Made by a program: the position numbers and the translations under genes. The notes beneath the pieces were generated by a model. That model was given only the letters and a program-made list of their open reading frames with translations. It did no database searches and had not been told where the DNA came from. A stretch of DNA of 64,000 nt from Anaerotruncus massiliensis (ex Togo et al. 2026) (GTDB lineage: Bacteria > Bacillota > Clostridia > Oscillospirales > Ruminococcaceae), in assembly GCF_900199635.1 (NCBI RefSeq), contig NZ_LT962687.1, forward strand, positions 1,101,501-1,165,500, in the 5' to 3' direction. This document shows, one piece after another, positions 25,772 to 34,559 of this stretch. How positions within the stretch are numbered: the stretch's first letter is position 1; each line of letters starts with the position of its first letter.

Positions 25772-26269
25772 TTGGCGGACAAAAAAGTAGCGGTCATTAT
25801 GGGCAGCGACAGCGACCTGCCGGTCGTCAAGGGCGCGATCGATACCCTCAAGGGGTTTGGCATCGGCGTGGAGGTCCACGTCATGAGCGCGCACCGGACC
25901 CCCGCGCTCGCGTGCGAGTTCGCGGCGTCGGCGCGCGACCACGGCTTTGCCGCGATCATCGCGGCGGCGGGCAAGGCGGCGCACCTGGCGGGCGTGCTGG
26001 CGGCGCACACGACGCTGCCGGTCATCGGCATCCCGGTCAAATCCTCCACCCTCGACGGTCTGGACGCCCTGCTCGCGACGGTGCAGATGCCCTCCGGCAT
26101 CCCGGTGGCGACGGTGGCGATCGACGGCGCGCAGAACGCGGCGATCCTCGCGGCGCAGATCATCGGCGTGACCGACGCGGAGGTCGCGTACAAGCTGTCG
26201 CTCAGGAAGGAAGAGATGAAGCAGGGCGTCATCGAGAAGGACCGCAAGCTCCAGGAGCAGCTCGGCTGA
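25772..26269 (+). CDS. purE: N5-carboxyaminoimidazole ribonucleotide mutase PurE
   Basis: A 165-residue class I PurE, which moves the carboxyl group of N5-CAIR to C4 to give CAIR in de novo purine synthesis. The motifs MGSDSDLPVV (near the N-terminus), MSAHRTPAL and AAAGKAAHLAGVLAAHT are intact. The start is placed at TTG 25772 since the protein then begins MADKKVAVIMGSDSD like its homologues, with AAAGGGAAG upstream; ATG 25751 is an alternative. It is the first gene of an eight-gene purine operon behind a leader with a terminator. Confidence 0.92.
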   Translation: MADKKVAVIMGSDSDLPVVKGAIDTLKGFGIGVEVHVMSAHRTPALACEFAASARDHGFAAIIAAAGKAAHLAGVLAAHTTLPVIGIPVKSSTLDGLDALLATVQMPSGIPVATVAIDGAQNAAILAAQIIGVTDAEVAYKLSLRKEEMKQGVIEKDRKLQEQLG

Positions 26270-26337
26270 TCTCTCCGCCAAAATGCGCACGATCATCGGA
26301 AGATTCAAATACTTCAGGACTTTAGGAGGAAACAGAA

Positions 26338-27048
26338 ATGGAAAAAAGGGAACAGCTCTACGAGGGAAAAGCCAAGAAGGTCTTTGCGACCGACGACCCG
26401 AACGCCTACATCGTCTCCTATAAGGACGACGCGACCGCCTTCAACGGCCAGAAGAAGGGCACCATCGCCGAAAAGGGCATCATCAACAATAAGGTCTCCA
26501 ACCACCTGATGAAGATGCTCGAGGAGAACGGCATCCCCACCCACCTGATTGAGGAGCTCTCCGACCGCGAGACCCTCGTTAAAAAGGTCACGATCGTCCC
26601 GCTCGAGGTCATCGTCCGCAACATCGCGGCCGGCTCCCTCTCCAAGCGGCTCGGCCTGCCCGAGGGCAAGAAGCTCGCCAAGACGGTGCTCGAGTACAGC
26701 TACAAGGACGACGAGCTCGGCGACCCGATGATCAACGACTACCATGTGTTCGCGATGGAGCTGGCCACCCCCGAGGAGCTCAAGACGATCGCCGGCTACG
26801 CCTTCAAAATCAACGACCTGCTCGCCGCCTACCTCAAGGATCTCGGCATCGAGCTCATCGACTTCAAGCTCGAATTCGGCAAGACCCCCGACGGCCGGAT
26901 CATCCTCGCCGACGAAATTTCTCCCGACACCTGCCGCTTCTGGGACAGCAAGACGGGCGAAAAGCTCGACAAGGACCGTTTCCGCCGCGACATGGGCGGC
27001 GTCGAAGGGGCGTACCACGAAGTGATGCGCCGCCTGCTCGGCGAATAA
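26338..27048 (+). CDS. purC: SAICAR synthetase PurC
   Basis: A 236-residue enzyme joining aspartate to CAIR with ATP. It begins [19 protein letters not shown], with the ATP loop, and contains [18 protein letters not shown] and [12 protein letters not shown], typical of PurC. Full length. The ribosome site AGGAGG lies 9 nt before the ATG. It is cotranscribed with purE (68 nt gap) and its TAA directly touches the ATG codon at 27049. Confidence 0.95.
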   Translation: MEKREQLYEGKAKKVFATDDPNAYIVSYKDDATAFNGQKKGTIAEKGIINNKVSNHLMKMLEENGIPTHLIEELSDRETLVKKVTIVPLEVIVRNIAAGSLSKRLGLPEGKKLAKTVLEYSYKDDELGDPMINDYHVFAMELATPEELKTIAGYAFKINDLLAAYLKDLGIELIDFKLEFGKTPDGRIILADEISPDTCRFWDSKTGEKLDKDRFRRDMGGVEGAYHEVMRRLLGE

Positions 27049-27087
27049 ATGAGAGAGATCCACGAATTTCCGATGGAGGGAATCGAT

Positions 27088-28530
27088 TTGTACAGCGAAC
27101 TGCATGAGGAGTGCGGCGTTTTCGGCATCTACGAAAACAGCCGCACCGACGTGGCGACCAGCGCCTATTTCGCGCTTTACGCGCTCCAGCACCGCGGCCA
27201 GGAGAGCTGCGGTATCGCGGTGAATGACGACGGCGTCATCAACTGCCACAAAAACGTGGGCCTTGTGCCCGACGTCTTCAACCGGGACGTGCTCGAAAGC
27301 CTCGGGCAGGGCAATATGGCGGTGGGCCACTGCCGCTATTCGACGACGGGCAACGGCAGCGTCGTCAACGCCCAGCCGCTCGTCGTGCGCCACTGCAAGG
27401 GCACGATGGCGCTCGCCCACAACGGCAACCTCGTCAACGCCCCCGACCTGCGCCGCCAGCTCGAAATGAACGGCGCGATCTTCCACACGACCAACGACAG
27501 CGAGGTCATCAGCTATATCATCACCCGCGAGCGGCTGCTCTCCCCGAGCATCGAGGAGGCGGTCGCCAAGGCGATGTACACGCTCAAGGGGGCCTATTCG
27601 CTCATCGTCATGTCCCCCAAAAAGCTGATCGCCGCCCGCGACCCCAACGGCTTCCGGCCGCTGTGCGTCGGCAAAACGGAGAACGGCTATGCCTTCGCCT
27701 CTGAGAGCTGCGCCTTCGACAGCATCGGCGCGCAGTTTTTGCGGGATGTCGAGCCGGGCGAGATCGTGGTCGCCGAGGACGGGGAGCTTAAGAGCATCCG
27801 CACCCACTGCGGCGGCAGGAGCAGCTTCTGCGTCTTTGAATACGTCTACTTCGCGCGCCCCGACTCGGTGGTCGAGGGGGTGAGCGTCCACGAGGCGCGC
27901 CAGCGCGCCGGGCGGATCCTCTACCGCGAGCACCCGATCGAGGCGGACGTCGTCATCGGCGTGCCCGATTCGGGCCTCGACGCGGCGCTCGGCTATTCGC
28001 GCGAATCGGGCATCCCCTACGGCGTCGGCTTCATCAAGAACCGCTACGTCGGGCGCACCTTCATCCAGCCCACCCAGGGCCAGCGGGAAAACGCGGTGCG
28101 CATCAAGCTCAACGTCATCGCCGAGACGGTGAAGGACAAGCGGGTCGTGCTGATCGACGATTCGATCGTGCGCGGGACCACCTGCGGGCGGATCGTCAAG
28201 CTGCTGCGGGAGGCGGGCGCCAAGGAGGTGCACTTCGCCGTTTCCGCGCCGCCCTTCCGGAATCCCTGCTTCTTCGGTACCGACATCGACAGCCGCGACA
28301 AGCTGATCGCCTGCAGGATGACGATCCCCGAGATTGCAAAGACGATCGGCGTCGACTCCCTCCACTACCTGAGCGTCGAGGGGGTCCAGCAGATCGCCCG
28401 CGGGGCGCACTGCGGCTTCTGCGTCGGCTGCTTCACGGGTGAATATCCGATCAAGGTGCCCGACGAGACCCCTAAGGACAAGTTTGAACACAAGATCAGC
28501 GAGAAGGCCAAGCGGAGGGAACAGGCATGA
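27088..28530 (+). CDS. purF: Amidophosphoribosyltransferase PurF
   Basis: A 480-residue first enzyme of purine synthesis, making phosphoribosylamine from PRPP and glutamine. TTG 27088 is chosen because GGAGGG sits 7 nt upstream and gives MYSELHEECGVFGIY. The nucleophile Cys of the Ntn-hydrolase domain is then residue 9, after a short propeptide to be cleaved. ATG 27049 is in frame but has no ribosome site. The PRPP motif is VVLIDDSIVRGTT. Late cysteines (AHCGFCVGC) suggest the Fe-S form found in Bacillus. It overlaps purM by 4 nt. Confidence 0.95.
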   Translation: MYSELHEECGVFGIYENSRTDVATSAYFALYALQHRGQESCGIAVNDDGVINCHKNVGLVPDVFNRDVLESLGQGNMAVGHCRYSTTGNGSVVNAQPLVVRHCKGTMALAHNGNLVNAPDLRRQLEMNGAIFHTTNDSEVISYIITRERLLSPSIEEAVAKAMYTLKGAYSLIVMSPKKLIAARDPNGFRPLCVGKTENGYAFASESCAFDSIGAQFLRDVEPGEIVVAEDGELKSIRTHCGGRSSFCVFEYVYFARPDSVVEGVSVHEARQRAGRILYREHPIEADVVIGVPDSGLDAALGYSRESGIPYGVGFIKNRYVGRTFIQPTQGQRENAVRIKLNVIAETVKDKRVVLIDDSIVRGTTCGRIVKLLREAGAKEVHFAVSAPPFRNPCFFGTDIDSRDKLIACRMTIPEIAKTIGVDSLHYLSVEGVQQIARGAHCGFCVGCFTGEYPIKVPDETPKDKFEHKISEKAKRREQA

Positions 28531-29567
28531 ACAACAGCTATTCCGAGAGCTATAAGGCGGCGGGCGTCGACGTCACCGCCGGATACAGGGCGGTCGAACT
28601 GATGAAGTCGCATGTGGCGCGCACGATGACGGGCGGCGTGCTCGGCGGTCTCGGCGGGTTCGGCGGCCTCTTCGAGCTCGATTTGGCGGGCATGCCCAAC
28701 CCGGTGCTCTGCGCGGGCACCGACGGGGTCGGCACCAAGCTGAAGCTCGCCTTTCTGATGGACAGGCACGACACCGTCGGCATCGACTGCGTGGCGATGT
28801 GCGTCAACGACATCATCTGCTGCGGCGCGAAGCCGCTCGTCTTTCTCGATTACATCGCCTGCGGCAAAAACGTCCCCGAAAAGATCGCGCAGATCGTTTC
28901 GGGCGTCGCGGAGGGCTGCGTACAGGCGGGCTGCGCGCTCACAGGCGGCGAGACCGCCGAGATGCCCGGCTTCTACCCCGAGGACGAGTACGATCTCGCG
29001 GGCTTCGCGGTGGGCGCGGTGGACAAGTCCAAAATCCTTGACAACACCACCGTCGCGGCGGGGGACGCGCTCGTCGGCATCAAGTCGAACGGCGTGCACT
29101 CCAACGGCTTCTCCCTCGTGCGCAAGGTCTTCGACGTGGAGGCCCCCGGCGTGCTCGACCGCTACTACGACGAGCTGGGCGCGACGCTCGGCGAGGCGCT
29201 GCTCGCGCCCACCCGCATCTACGTCAAGCCGGTGCTCGCCGTGATGGACGAGCTCGCCGTCAAGTCGGTCGCCCACATCACGGGCGGCGGCTTCTACGAA
29301 AACATCCCGCGCGCCCTACCCGAGGGCAAGCGCGCCCTCATCAGCAAGCGGCTCGCGACGCCCCTGCCCCTCTTCGACATGATCCAGCGGATCGGCGGGA
29401 TTTCCGAGCACGACATGTACAACACCTTCAACATGGGCACCGGCATGGTGCTCGTGGTCGATAAGGACGACGCGCAGCGCGCGGTCGAGATCCTCAACGA
29501 CCACGGCGAGCGCGCCAGGGTAATCGGCTACGTCGACGACGGCGAGCGGGGGGTCGAGCTATGCTGA
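28527..29567 (+). CDS. purM: AIR synthetase PurM
   Basis: A 346-residue phosphoribosylformylglycinamidine cyclo-ligase. Motifs include AGTDGVGTKLKLAF, DCVAMCVNDIICCGAKPLVFLDYIACG, GGETAEMPGFY and HITGGGFYENIPR. Full length. It starts inside the purF stop (ATGA) and overlaps purN by 7 nt, so translation is coupled. Confidence 0.96.
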   Translation: MNNSYSESYKAAGVDVTAGYRAVELMKSHVARTMTGGVLGGLGGFGGLFELDLAGMPNPVLCAGTDGVGTKLKLAFLMDRHDTVGIDCVAMCVNDIICCGAKPLVFLDYIACGKNVPEKIAQIVSGVAEGCVQAGCALTGGETAEMPGFYPEDEYDLAGFAVGAVDKSKILDNTTVAAGDALVGIKSNGVHSNGFSLVRKVFDVEAPGVLDRYYDELGATLGEALLAPTRIYVKPVLAVMDELAVKSVAHITGGGFYENIPRALPEGKRALISKRLATPLPLFDMIQRIGGISEHDMYNTFNMGTGMVLVVDKDDAQRAVEILNDHGERARVIGYVDDGERGVELC

Positions 29568-30169
29568 AACGGGTCGTGGTGCTCGTTTCGGGCGGCGGGA
29601 CCAATTTGCAGGCGCTCATCGACGCGAAGGCGCGCGGAGAGCTGCCGAGCGCCGAGCTCGCCGGGGTCGTCTCCTCAAAGGAGGGGGCCTTCGCGCTCGA
29701 GCGCGCCAAAAAGGCGGGCATCCCCACCGAGGTGGTCCCGCGGAAGGCCTACGCCTCCCGTGCCGATTACGACGAGGCGATCATCGCCGCGCTCGAGCGG
29801 TTCGAGGCGGACTACGTCGTGCTGGCGGGCTTTCTCTACGTGCTGGGGGATAAGGTCGTCGAAAATTACGACCGCAGGATCATCAATGTGCATCCGGCGC
29901 TCATCCCCTCCTTCTGCGGGGACGGGATGTACGGCCTGCATGTGCACGAGGCGGCGCTCGCCTACGGCGTGAAGGTCACCGGCGCGACGGTGCATTTCGT
30001 CAACGAGGTGACCGACGGCGGGCAGATCATTTTGCAGAAGGCGGTCGACGTCCTGCCGGGCGACACCCCCGAACGGTTACAGAGGCGCGTCATGGAGCAG
30101 GCCGAATGGGTGCTGCTCCCGAAGGCGCTGGAATTGGTATGCAGCGGACAATTGGAGGGAATGGAATGA
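29561..30169 (+). CDS. purN: Phosphoribosylglycinamide formyltransferase PurN
   Basis: A 202-residue folate-dependent GAR transformylase. VLVSGGGTNLQALIDA starts the protein. The active-site region reads INVHPALIPSFCGDGMYGLHVHEAALAYGVKVTGATVHFVN, with the catalytic Asn, His and (later) Asp of the family. The stop overlaps the ATG of the PurO gene. Confidence 0.95.
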   Translation: MLKRVVVLVSGGGTNLQALIDAKARGELPSAELAGVVSSKEGAFALERAKKAGIPTEVVPRKAYASRADYDEAIIAALERFEADYVVLAGFLYVLGDKVVENYDRRIINVHPALIPSFCGDGMYGLHVHEAALAYGVKVTGATVHFVNEVTDGGQIILQKAVDVLPGDTPERLQRRVMEQAEWVLLPKALELVCSGQLEGME

Positions 30170-30864
30170 AACAGGACATCGCAAAGCTGCTCAGAGAGAA
30201 CGCCTACCCGGGCCGCGGCATCCTGCTCGGGCGCAGCGCGGACGGGAAACACGCCGTCGCCGCCTATTTCATCATGGGGCGCAGCGAGAACAGCCGCAAC
30301 CGGATTTTCGTCACTGACGGGGAGGGTATCCGCACCGAGGCGTTCGACCCGGCCAAGCTCTCCGACCCGTCGCTCATCATCTATTCGCCGGTCCGGGTGA
30401 TCGGCGACACGACGATCGTCACCAACGGCGACCAGACCGACACGATCTATGACTTTCTCCAGAGGGGCGGTTCCTTCGCGGACGCCCTGCGCACCCGCAC
30501 CTTTGAGCCGGACGCCCCCAACTACACCCCGCGCGTGTCGGGGCTGCTGCACGGCTTCGACTACCGCCTCTCGATCCTGAAGAGCGCGGACGGCGACCCC
30601 TCGTCGGTGCGCCGCTACTTCTTCCAGTATTGGGACCCGCGCCCGGGCGAGGGGCACTTCATCCACACCTACCGCTGCGACGGCGACCCGATCCCCTCGT
30701 TTGAGGGGGAGCCGGAGGAGGTGGCGGTCGAAGGGGATATCGACGTCTTCACCGGCACGCTCTGGGAGAATCTCAACGACGCGAACAAGGTCTCCCTCTT
30801 CGTCCGCTACATCGACGTGGCGGCGGGCACCTGCGAGACGCGCATCGTCAACAAAAACCACTGA
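30166..30864 (+). CDS. IMP cyclohydrolase, PurO type
   Basis: A 232-residue protein of the PurO/IMP_cyclohyd family known mainly from archaea and some clostridia, which closes FAICAR to IMP. It contains YPGRGILLGRSADG, AAYFIMGRSENSRNRIF, IIYSPVRVIGD and VTNGDQTDTIYDFL. It replaces the missing cyclohydrolase domain of PurH and is encoded directly before the stand-alone AICAR transformylase. ATG 30166 follows GGAGGG and overlaps the purN stop (ATGA). Confidence 0.88.
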   Translation: MKQDIAKLLRENAYPGRGILLGRSADGKHAVAAYFIMGRSENSRNRIFVTDGEGIRTEAFDPAKLSDPSLIIYSPVRVIGDTTIVTNGDQTDTIYDFLQRGGSFADALRTRTFEPDAPNYTPRVSGLLHGFDYRLSILKSADGDPSSVRRYFFQYWDPRPGEGHFIHTYRCDGDPIPSFEGEPEEVAVEGDIDVFTGTLWENLNDANKVSLFVRYIDVAAGTCETRIVNKNH

Positions 30865-30877
30865 GGAGGACGGCGGC

Positions 30878-32053
30878 ATGGCAAAGGAACTGGAACTGAA
30901 ATACGGCTGCAACCCCAACCAGAAACCCGCGCGCATCTTTATGAAGGAGGGCGAGCTGCCGGTCGAGGTCCTGAACGGCAAGCCCGGCTTCATCAACTTC
31001 CTCGACGCGTTCAACTCCTGGCAGCTCGTGCGGGAGCTGAAAGCCGCGACGGGGCTTCCCAGCGCGGCGTCCTTTAAGCATGTGAGCCCCGCCGGGGCGG
31101 CGGTCGGCCTGCCCCTGAGCGAGGTGGAAAAGAAGATCTACTTTGTGGACGACCTCGAGCTCAGCCCGATCGCGAGCGCTTACGCGCGCGCGCGCGGCGC
31201 CGACCGCATGTCCTCCTACGGCGACTGGGTCGCGCTCTCCGACGCCTGCGACGTGCAGACCGCCAAGCTGCTCGCGCGCGAGGTGTCCGACGGCGTCATC
31301 GCGCCCGGCTATACCGACGAGGCGCTCGAAGTGCTGAAGACCAAGCGCAAGGGCGGCTACAACGTCGTCAAAATCGACCCGGCCTACATCCCCGCGCCGG
31401 TCGAGCACAAGGACGTCTTCGGGATCACCTTTGAGCAGGGGCGCAACGAGCTCAAGATCGACAACGCCCTTCTCGAGAACGTCGTCACCGACTGCAAAAC
31501 CCTGCCCGACGACGCGAAGCGCGACCTTGTGATCGCGCTGATCGCTCTCAAATACACCCAGTCCAATTCGGTCTGCTACGCCAGGGGCGGCCAGTGCATC
31601 GGCATCGGCGCGGGCCAGCAGAGCCGCATCCACTGCACCCGCCTGGCGGGCAACAAGGCGGACATCTGGTGGCTGCGCCAGCATGAAAAGGTGCTGAACC
31701 TGCCCTTTAGGGCAGACATCCGCCGCCCCGACCGGGACAACACGATCGACGTGTACATCTCGGACGACTGGATGGACGTGCTGGCGGAGGGGACGTGGCA
31801 GCAGTTCTTCACCGAGCGCCCCGTCCCGCTGACGCGGGAGGAGAAGCGCGAGTGGCTCGACAGGCTCGACGGCGTTTCGCTCGGGTCGGACGCGTTCTTT
31901 CCGTTCGGCGACAACATCGAGCGCGCCCACCGTTCGGGCGTGCGCTACATCGCGCAGCCGGGCGGCTCGATCCGCGACGACAACGTGATCGAGACCTGCA
32001 ATAAATATGGCATCGCCATGGCCTTCACCGGCATCCGGCTTTTCCACCACTAA
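30878..32053 (+). CDS. AICAR transformylase (stand-alone PurH-type domain)
   Basis: A 391-residue protein that corresponds to the formyltransferase half of PurH, with no N-terminal cyclohydrolase (MGS) domain. LKYGCNPNQKPARIF, SAASFKHVSPAGAAVG, YTQSNSVCYARGGQCIGIGAGQQSRIHCTRLAG and the C-terminal QPGGSIRDDNVIETCNKYGIAMAFTGIRLFHH are typical of AICARFT. It formylates AICAR with 10-formyl-THF and passes FAICAR to the PurO partner. The start at 30878 has GAGGAGG upstream; the frame opens far earlier. Confidence 0.93.
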   Translation: MAKELELKYGCNPNQKPARIFMKEGELPVEVLNGKPGFINFLDAFNSWQLVRELKAATGLPSAASFKHVSPAGAAVGLPLSEVEKKIYFVDDLELSPIASAYARARGADRMSSYGDWVALSDACDVQTAKLLAREVSDGVIAPGYTDEALEVLKTKRKGGYNVVKIDPAYIPAPVEHKDVFGITFEQGRNELKIDNALLENVVTDCKTLPDDAKRDLVIALIALKYTQSNSVCYARGGQCIGIGAGQQSRIHCTRLAGNKADIWWLRQHEKVLNLPFRADIRRPDRDNTIDVYISDDWMDVLAEGTWQQFFTERPVPLTREEKREWLDRLDGVSLGSDAFFPFGDNIERAHRSGVRYIAQPGGSIRDDNVIETCNKYGIAMAFTGIRLFHH

Positions 32054-32095
32054 GGCGCGCCGGAACTGAGATCACAACAACAGGAGGACGGCCTC

Positions 32096-33367
32096 ATGAA
32101 GATTCTGGTAGTCGGCGGAGGCGGGCGCGAACACGCGATCATCCGCAAGCTCCGCGAGAACCCCGAGGCGGAAACCATCTACTGCGCGCCCGGCAACGGC
32201 GGCATCGCCGCCGACGCGGAGTGCGTCCCCATCAAGGCGACCGACCTCGACGGGATGGTCGCGTTCGCGAAGGAGCACGCGGTCGATTTGGCGGTCGTCG
32301 CGCCCGACGACCCGCTCGCGCTCGGCATGGTCGACGCGATGAACGCCGCGGGCGTCCGCACCTTCGGACCCAACAAGGCCGCCGCCCGCATCGAGGGCAG
32401 CAAGGTCTTCGCCAAAAACCTCATGGAGAAATACGGCATCCCGACCGCGAAATACCGCACCTTTGACAGCGCCTCCGAGGCCGTCGCCTACATCGAGACG
32501 CAGAACGCCTTCCCGACCGTCGTCAAGGCGGATGGGCTGGCGCTCGGCAAAGGGGTCGTCATCGCGCGGGACCTCGCCGAGGCGAAGGACGCGGTCCGCT
32601 CGATCATGGAGGACAAGCTCTTCGGCGCGTCGGGCAACCGCATCGTCGTCGAGGAATTTTTGACCGGGCCCGAGGTGAGCGTGCTCTCCTTCTGCGACGG
32701 GGAAACGGTGGCGCCCATGATCTCGTCGATGGATCATAAGCGCGCCTTCGACGGGGACGAGGGCCCCAACACGGGCGGCATGGGCACCGTCGCGCCCAAC
32801 GCCTGCTACACCCCGGAGATCGCCGCGGAGTGCATGGAGCGTATCTTCAAGCCCACCCTCGCGGCGATGCGGGCGGAGGGCTGCCCCTTCTCCGGATGCC
32901 TCTATTTCGGGCTCATGCTCACGCCGGACGGCCCGAAGGTGATCGAGTACAACTGCCGGTTCGGCGACCCCGAGACGCAGGTGGTGCTGCCGCTCCTCAA
33001 AACCGACCTGCTGGAGATCATGCTGGCGATCGACGAGCGCCGGCTCGGGGAGCTTCCGGTGGAATTTTCCGACGAAAGCGCCGCCTGCGTCGTGCTCGCG
33101 AGCGGCGGCTACCCGCTCAAGTACCAAACCGGCCTTCCCATCGAAGGGCTCGGCGCTGACGGGCAGGTCCCGGGCGCGACCGTCTACCACGCGGGCACCC
33201 GCCTTGAGGACGGCGTCTATAAGACGGCGGGCGGCCGCGTGCTGGGGGTCACCTGCACCGCCCCGACGGCCGGGGAGGCGCTCCGAAACGCCTACCGCGC
33301 GGCGGAGGGCATCCGGTTCGAGGGCGTGCATTTCCGCCGGGACATCGGCGCGCGCAACCACAGATAA
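32096..33367 (+). CDS. purD: Phosphoribosylamine-glycine ligase PurD
   Basis: A 423-residue ATP-grasp enzyme making GAR. It has the N-terminal KILVVGGGGREHAIIRKL, the ATP-grasp core (PTVVKADGLALGKGVVIARD), DHKRAFDGDEGPNTGGMGT and YNCRFGDPETQVVLPLL. It is the last gene of the purine operon, followed by a strong terminator. purL, purB and purA are not in this operon. Confidence 0.96.
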   Translation: MKILVVGGGGREHAIIRKLRENPEAETIYCAPGNGGIAADAECVPIKATDLDGMVAFAKEHAVDLAVVAPDDPLALGMVDAMNAAGVRTFGPNKAAARIEGSKVFAKNLMEKYGIPTAKYRTFDSASEAVAYIETQNAFPTVVKADGLALGKGVVIARDLAEAKDAVRSIMEDKLFGASGNRIVVEEFLTGPEVSVLSFCDGETVAPMISSMDHKRAFDGDEGPNTGGMGTVAPNACYTPEIAAECMERIFKPTLAAMRAEGCPFSGCLYFGLMLTPDGPKVIEYNCRFGDPETQVVLPLLKTDLLEIMLAIDERRLGELPVEFSDESAACVVLASGGYPLKYQTGLPIEGLGADGQVPGATVYHAGTRLEDGVYKTAGGRVLGVTCTAPTAGEALRNAYRAAEGIRFEGVHFRRDIGARNHR

Positions 33368-33375
33368 CAAAAAAA

Positions 33376-33403
33376 GGAAGGCCGCGCGCGGCCTTCCTTT
33401 TTT
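33376..33403 (+). terminator. Terminator of the purine operon
   Basis: GGAAGGCCGCG / CGCGGCCTTCC without loop spacer, then TTTTTT; an A run before the stem makes it usable from both sides. Confidence 0.9.
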
Positions 33404-33449
33404 GGCGCGCGCCCGCCCGCCCGCATAGACTGTAGGGGAGGTGGTGCGC

Positions 33450-33851
33450 ATGGCGACAGGTTCGGAGGGCGTGGTCGGGGCCGCGGGGATCGAAGGGGTG
33501 TTCGTTTCGGACGCGCAGGTCAACCGCGCCGCGCGGGCGGCCGCGGAAGCCGCGGGGCAGGCCTCCTCCACGGGGGCGGCGGGCCCCTTCTCCGCGGCTT
33601 CGGGGGCGGCGGACCCAACGGGTCCCACCGGTTCCACGGGCTCCACAGGCTCCACGCGGCCCACCGGGCCGCAGGCCCAGAGCGGCCAAGGCGCGCAGTT
33701 CGTCTACGCGGCGGCGACCGTTGCGAACGTACTCTGCGACAACCTGACGCAGACGCAGATCAACCTGCTGGCGAACTTCCTGTCGGTGGTGACCACCTGC
33801 GTCTACGCCATCCTGACGGTGGAGAACCCGACCGACGTGCTCGAAGCGTGA
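33450..33851 (+). CDS. Small collagen-like (Gly-X-Thr/Ser repeat) protein
   Basis: A 133-residue protein with no signal peptide. The first 45 residues are Ala/Gly-rich. Then comes a short collagen-like tract of triplets (GPTGSTGSTGS, PTGP), and finally a hydrophobic alpha-helical tail (LTQTQINLLANFLSVVTTCVYAIL). Similar layouts occur in clostridial spore-coat or exosporium proteins, but this is only resemblance. ATG 33450 has AGGGGAGGTGG upstream. It stands alone between two terminators. Confidence 0.55.
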   Translation: MATGSEGVVGAAGIEGVFVSDAQVNRAARAAAEAAGQASSTGAAGPFSAASGAADPTGPTGSTGSTGSTRPTGPQAQSGQGAQFVYAAATVANVLCDNLTQTQINLLANFLSVVTTCVYAILTVENPTDVLEA

Positions 33852-33857
33852 CGAAAG

Positions 33858-33886
33858 TTGCACTTTTCCGCGATGCTTGCTATAAT
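33858..33886 (+). promoter_or_regulatory. Promoter of the second ECF sigma gene
   Basis: -35 TTGCAC (33858-33863), 17-bp spacer, -10 TATAAT (33881-33886). It looks like a housekeeping promoter, so the ECF gene need not depend on itself. Confidence 0.7.
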
Positions 33887-33922
33887 GTGTGCATTGGCTT
33901 TGCCGACGCACACATTCTTTTT
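33885..33922 (+). terminator. Terminator overlapping the sigma-gene promoter
   Basis: ATGTGTGC (33885-33892) / GCACACAT (33908-33915) then TCTTTTTT. The left arm lies at the expected start site of the sigma-gene promoter, so this hairpin serves transcripts from the collagen-like gene upstream. Confidence 0.55.
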
Positions 33923-34005
33923 TGGATTCTTTCCAAATCATGTGCAGTAAATTGCAGCTTTCCCTTCACTATATCAGTGAACCGTTTGCAAGAAAATGGT
34001 GGTAA

Positions 34006-34539
34006 ATGAAGATGGTTGTTGACGTTACGGCGGTGCGTGAGGCCCGCCTCGGAGACAAGGATAGTTTCGCAAGGGTTTATCAGCAGATCGCTGATGACCT
34101 TTATCGTGTTGCGCTCTATTCGCTGGGCAACGCCCATGACGCGCAGGACGTGGTAAGCGAAACCTTCATCGAGGCGTTCAAGGGCATCAAGAACCTGCGG
34201 GACGACAACAGCTTCCGGCCATGGATCATGCGGATCCTTTCGATCCGCTGCAAGCGGAAGATCGGGCAGTATATTTCGGGGCGCAACGAGCTGGATATCG
34301 ACGATTTCCTCGACCTCACCGAGGAAGGGGAGGGCGTGGAGGAGCACTCCACCCAAAAGCTCGCGCTCGTATCCGCGCTGGAAACCCTCACGCCGCAGGA
34401 GCGCCAGATCATCGCGCTGGCGGTGGTGCAGGGCTACACGGTGCGCGAGACTGCCGAGATCCTGGGGGCGCCGCAGGGCACCGTGAGCTCCAAGCTGCAC
34501 CGGACGCTCAAAAAACTGCGCGCCCAGCTGGAAAAATAA
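34006..34539 (+). CDS. RNA polymerase sigma-70 family factor, ECF type (second)
   Basis: A 177-residue ECF sigma factor. Region 2 reads VYQQIADDLYRVALYSLGNAHDAQDVVSETFIEAFKGI (about 24-61). Region 4 reads LTPQERQIIALAVVQGYTVRETAEILGAPQGTVSSKLHRTLKKLR (about 128-172). It is followed after 20 nt by a single-pass membrane protein with an extracellular beta-propeller, which probably controls it. ATG 34006 is taken with GGTGG upstream; ATG 34012 is also in frame. Confidence 0.9.
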   Translation: MKMVVDVTAVREARLGDKDSFARVYQQIADDLYRVALYSLGNAHDAQDVVSETFIEAFKGIKNLRDDNSFRPWIMRILSIRCKRKIGQYISGRNELDIDDFLDLTEEGEGVEEHSTQKLALVSALETLTPQERQIIALAVVQGYTVRETAEILGAPQGTVSSKLHRTLKKLRAQLEK

Positions 34540-34559
34540 CCCGAAAGGAGTGAATGTGC

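Noticed and set aside
25443-25790. 115-codon plus-strand frame upstream of purE
   Set aside because: Runs through the promoter, palindrome and terminator of the purine leader, with no ribosome site.
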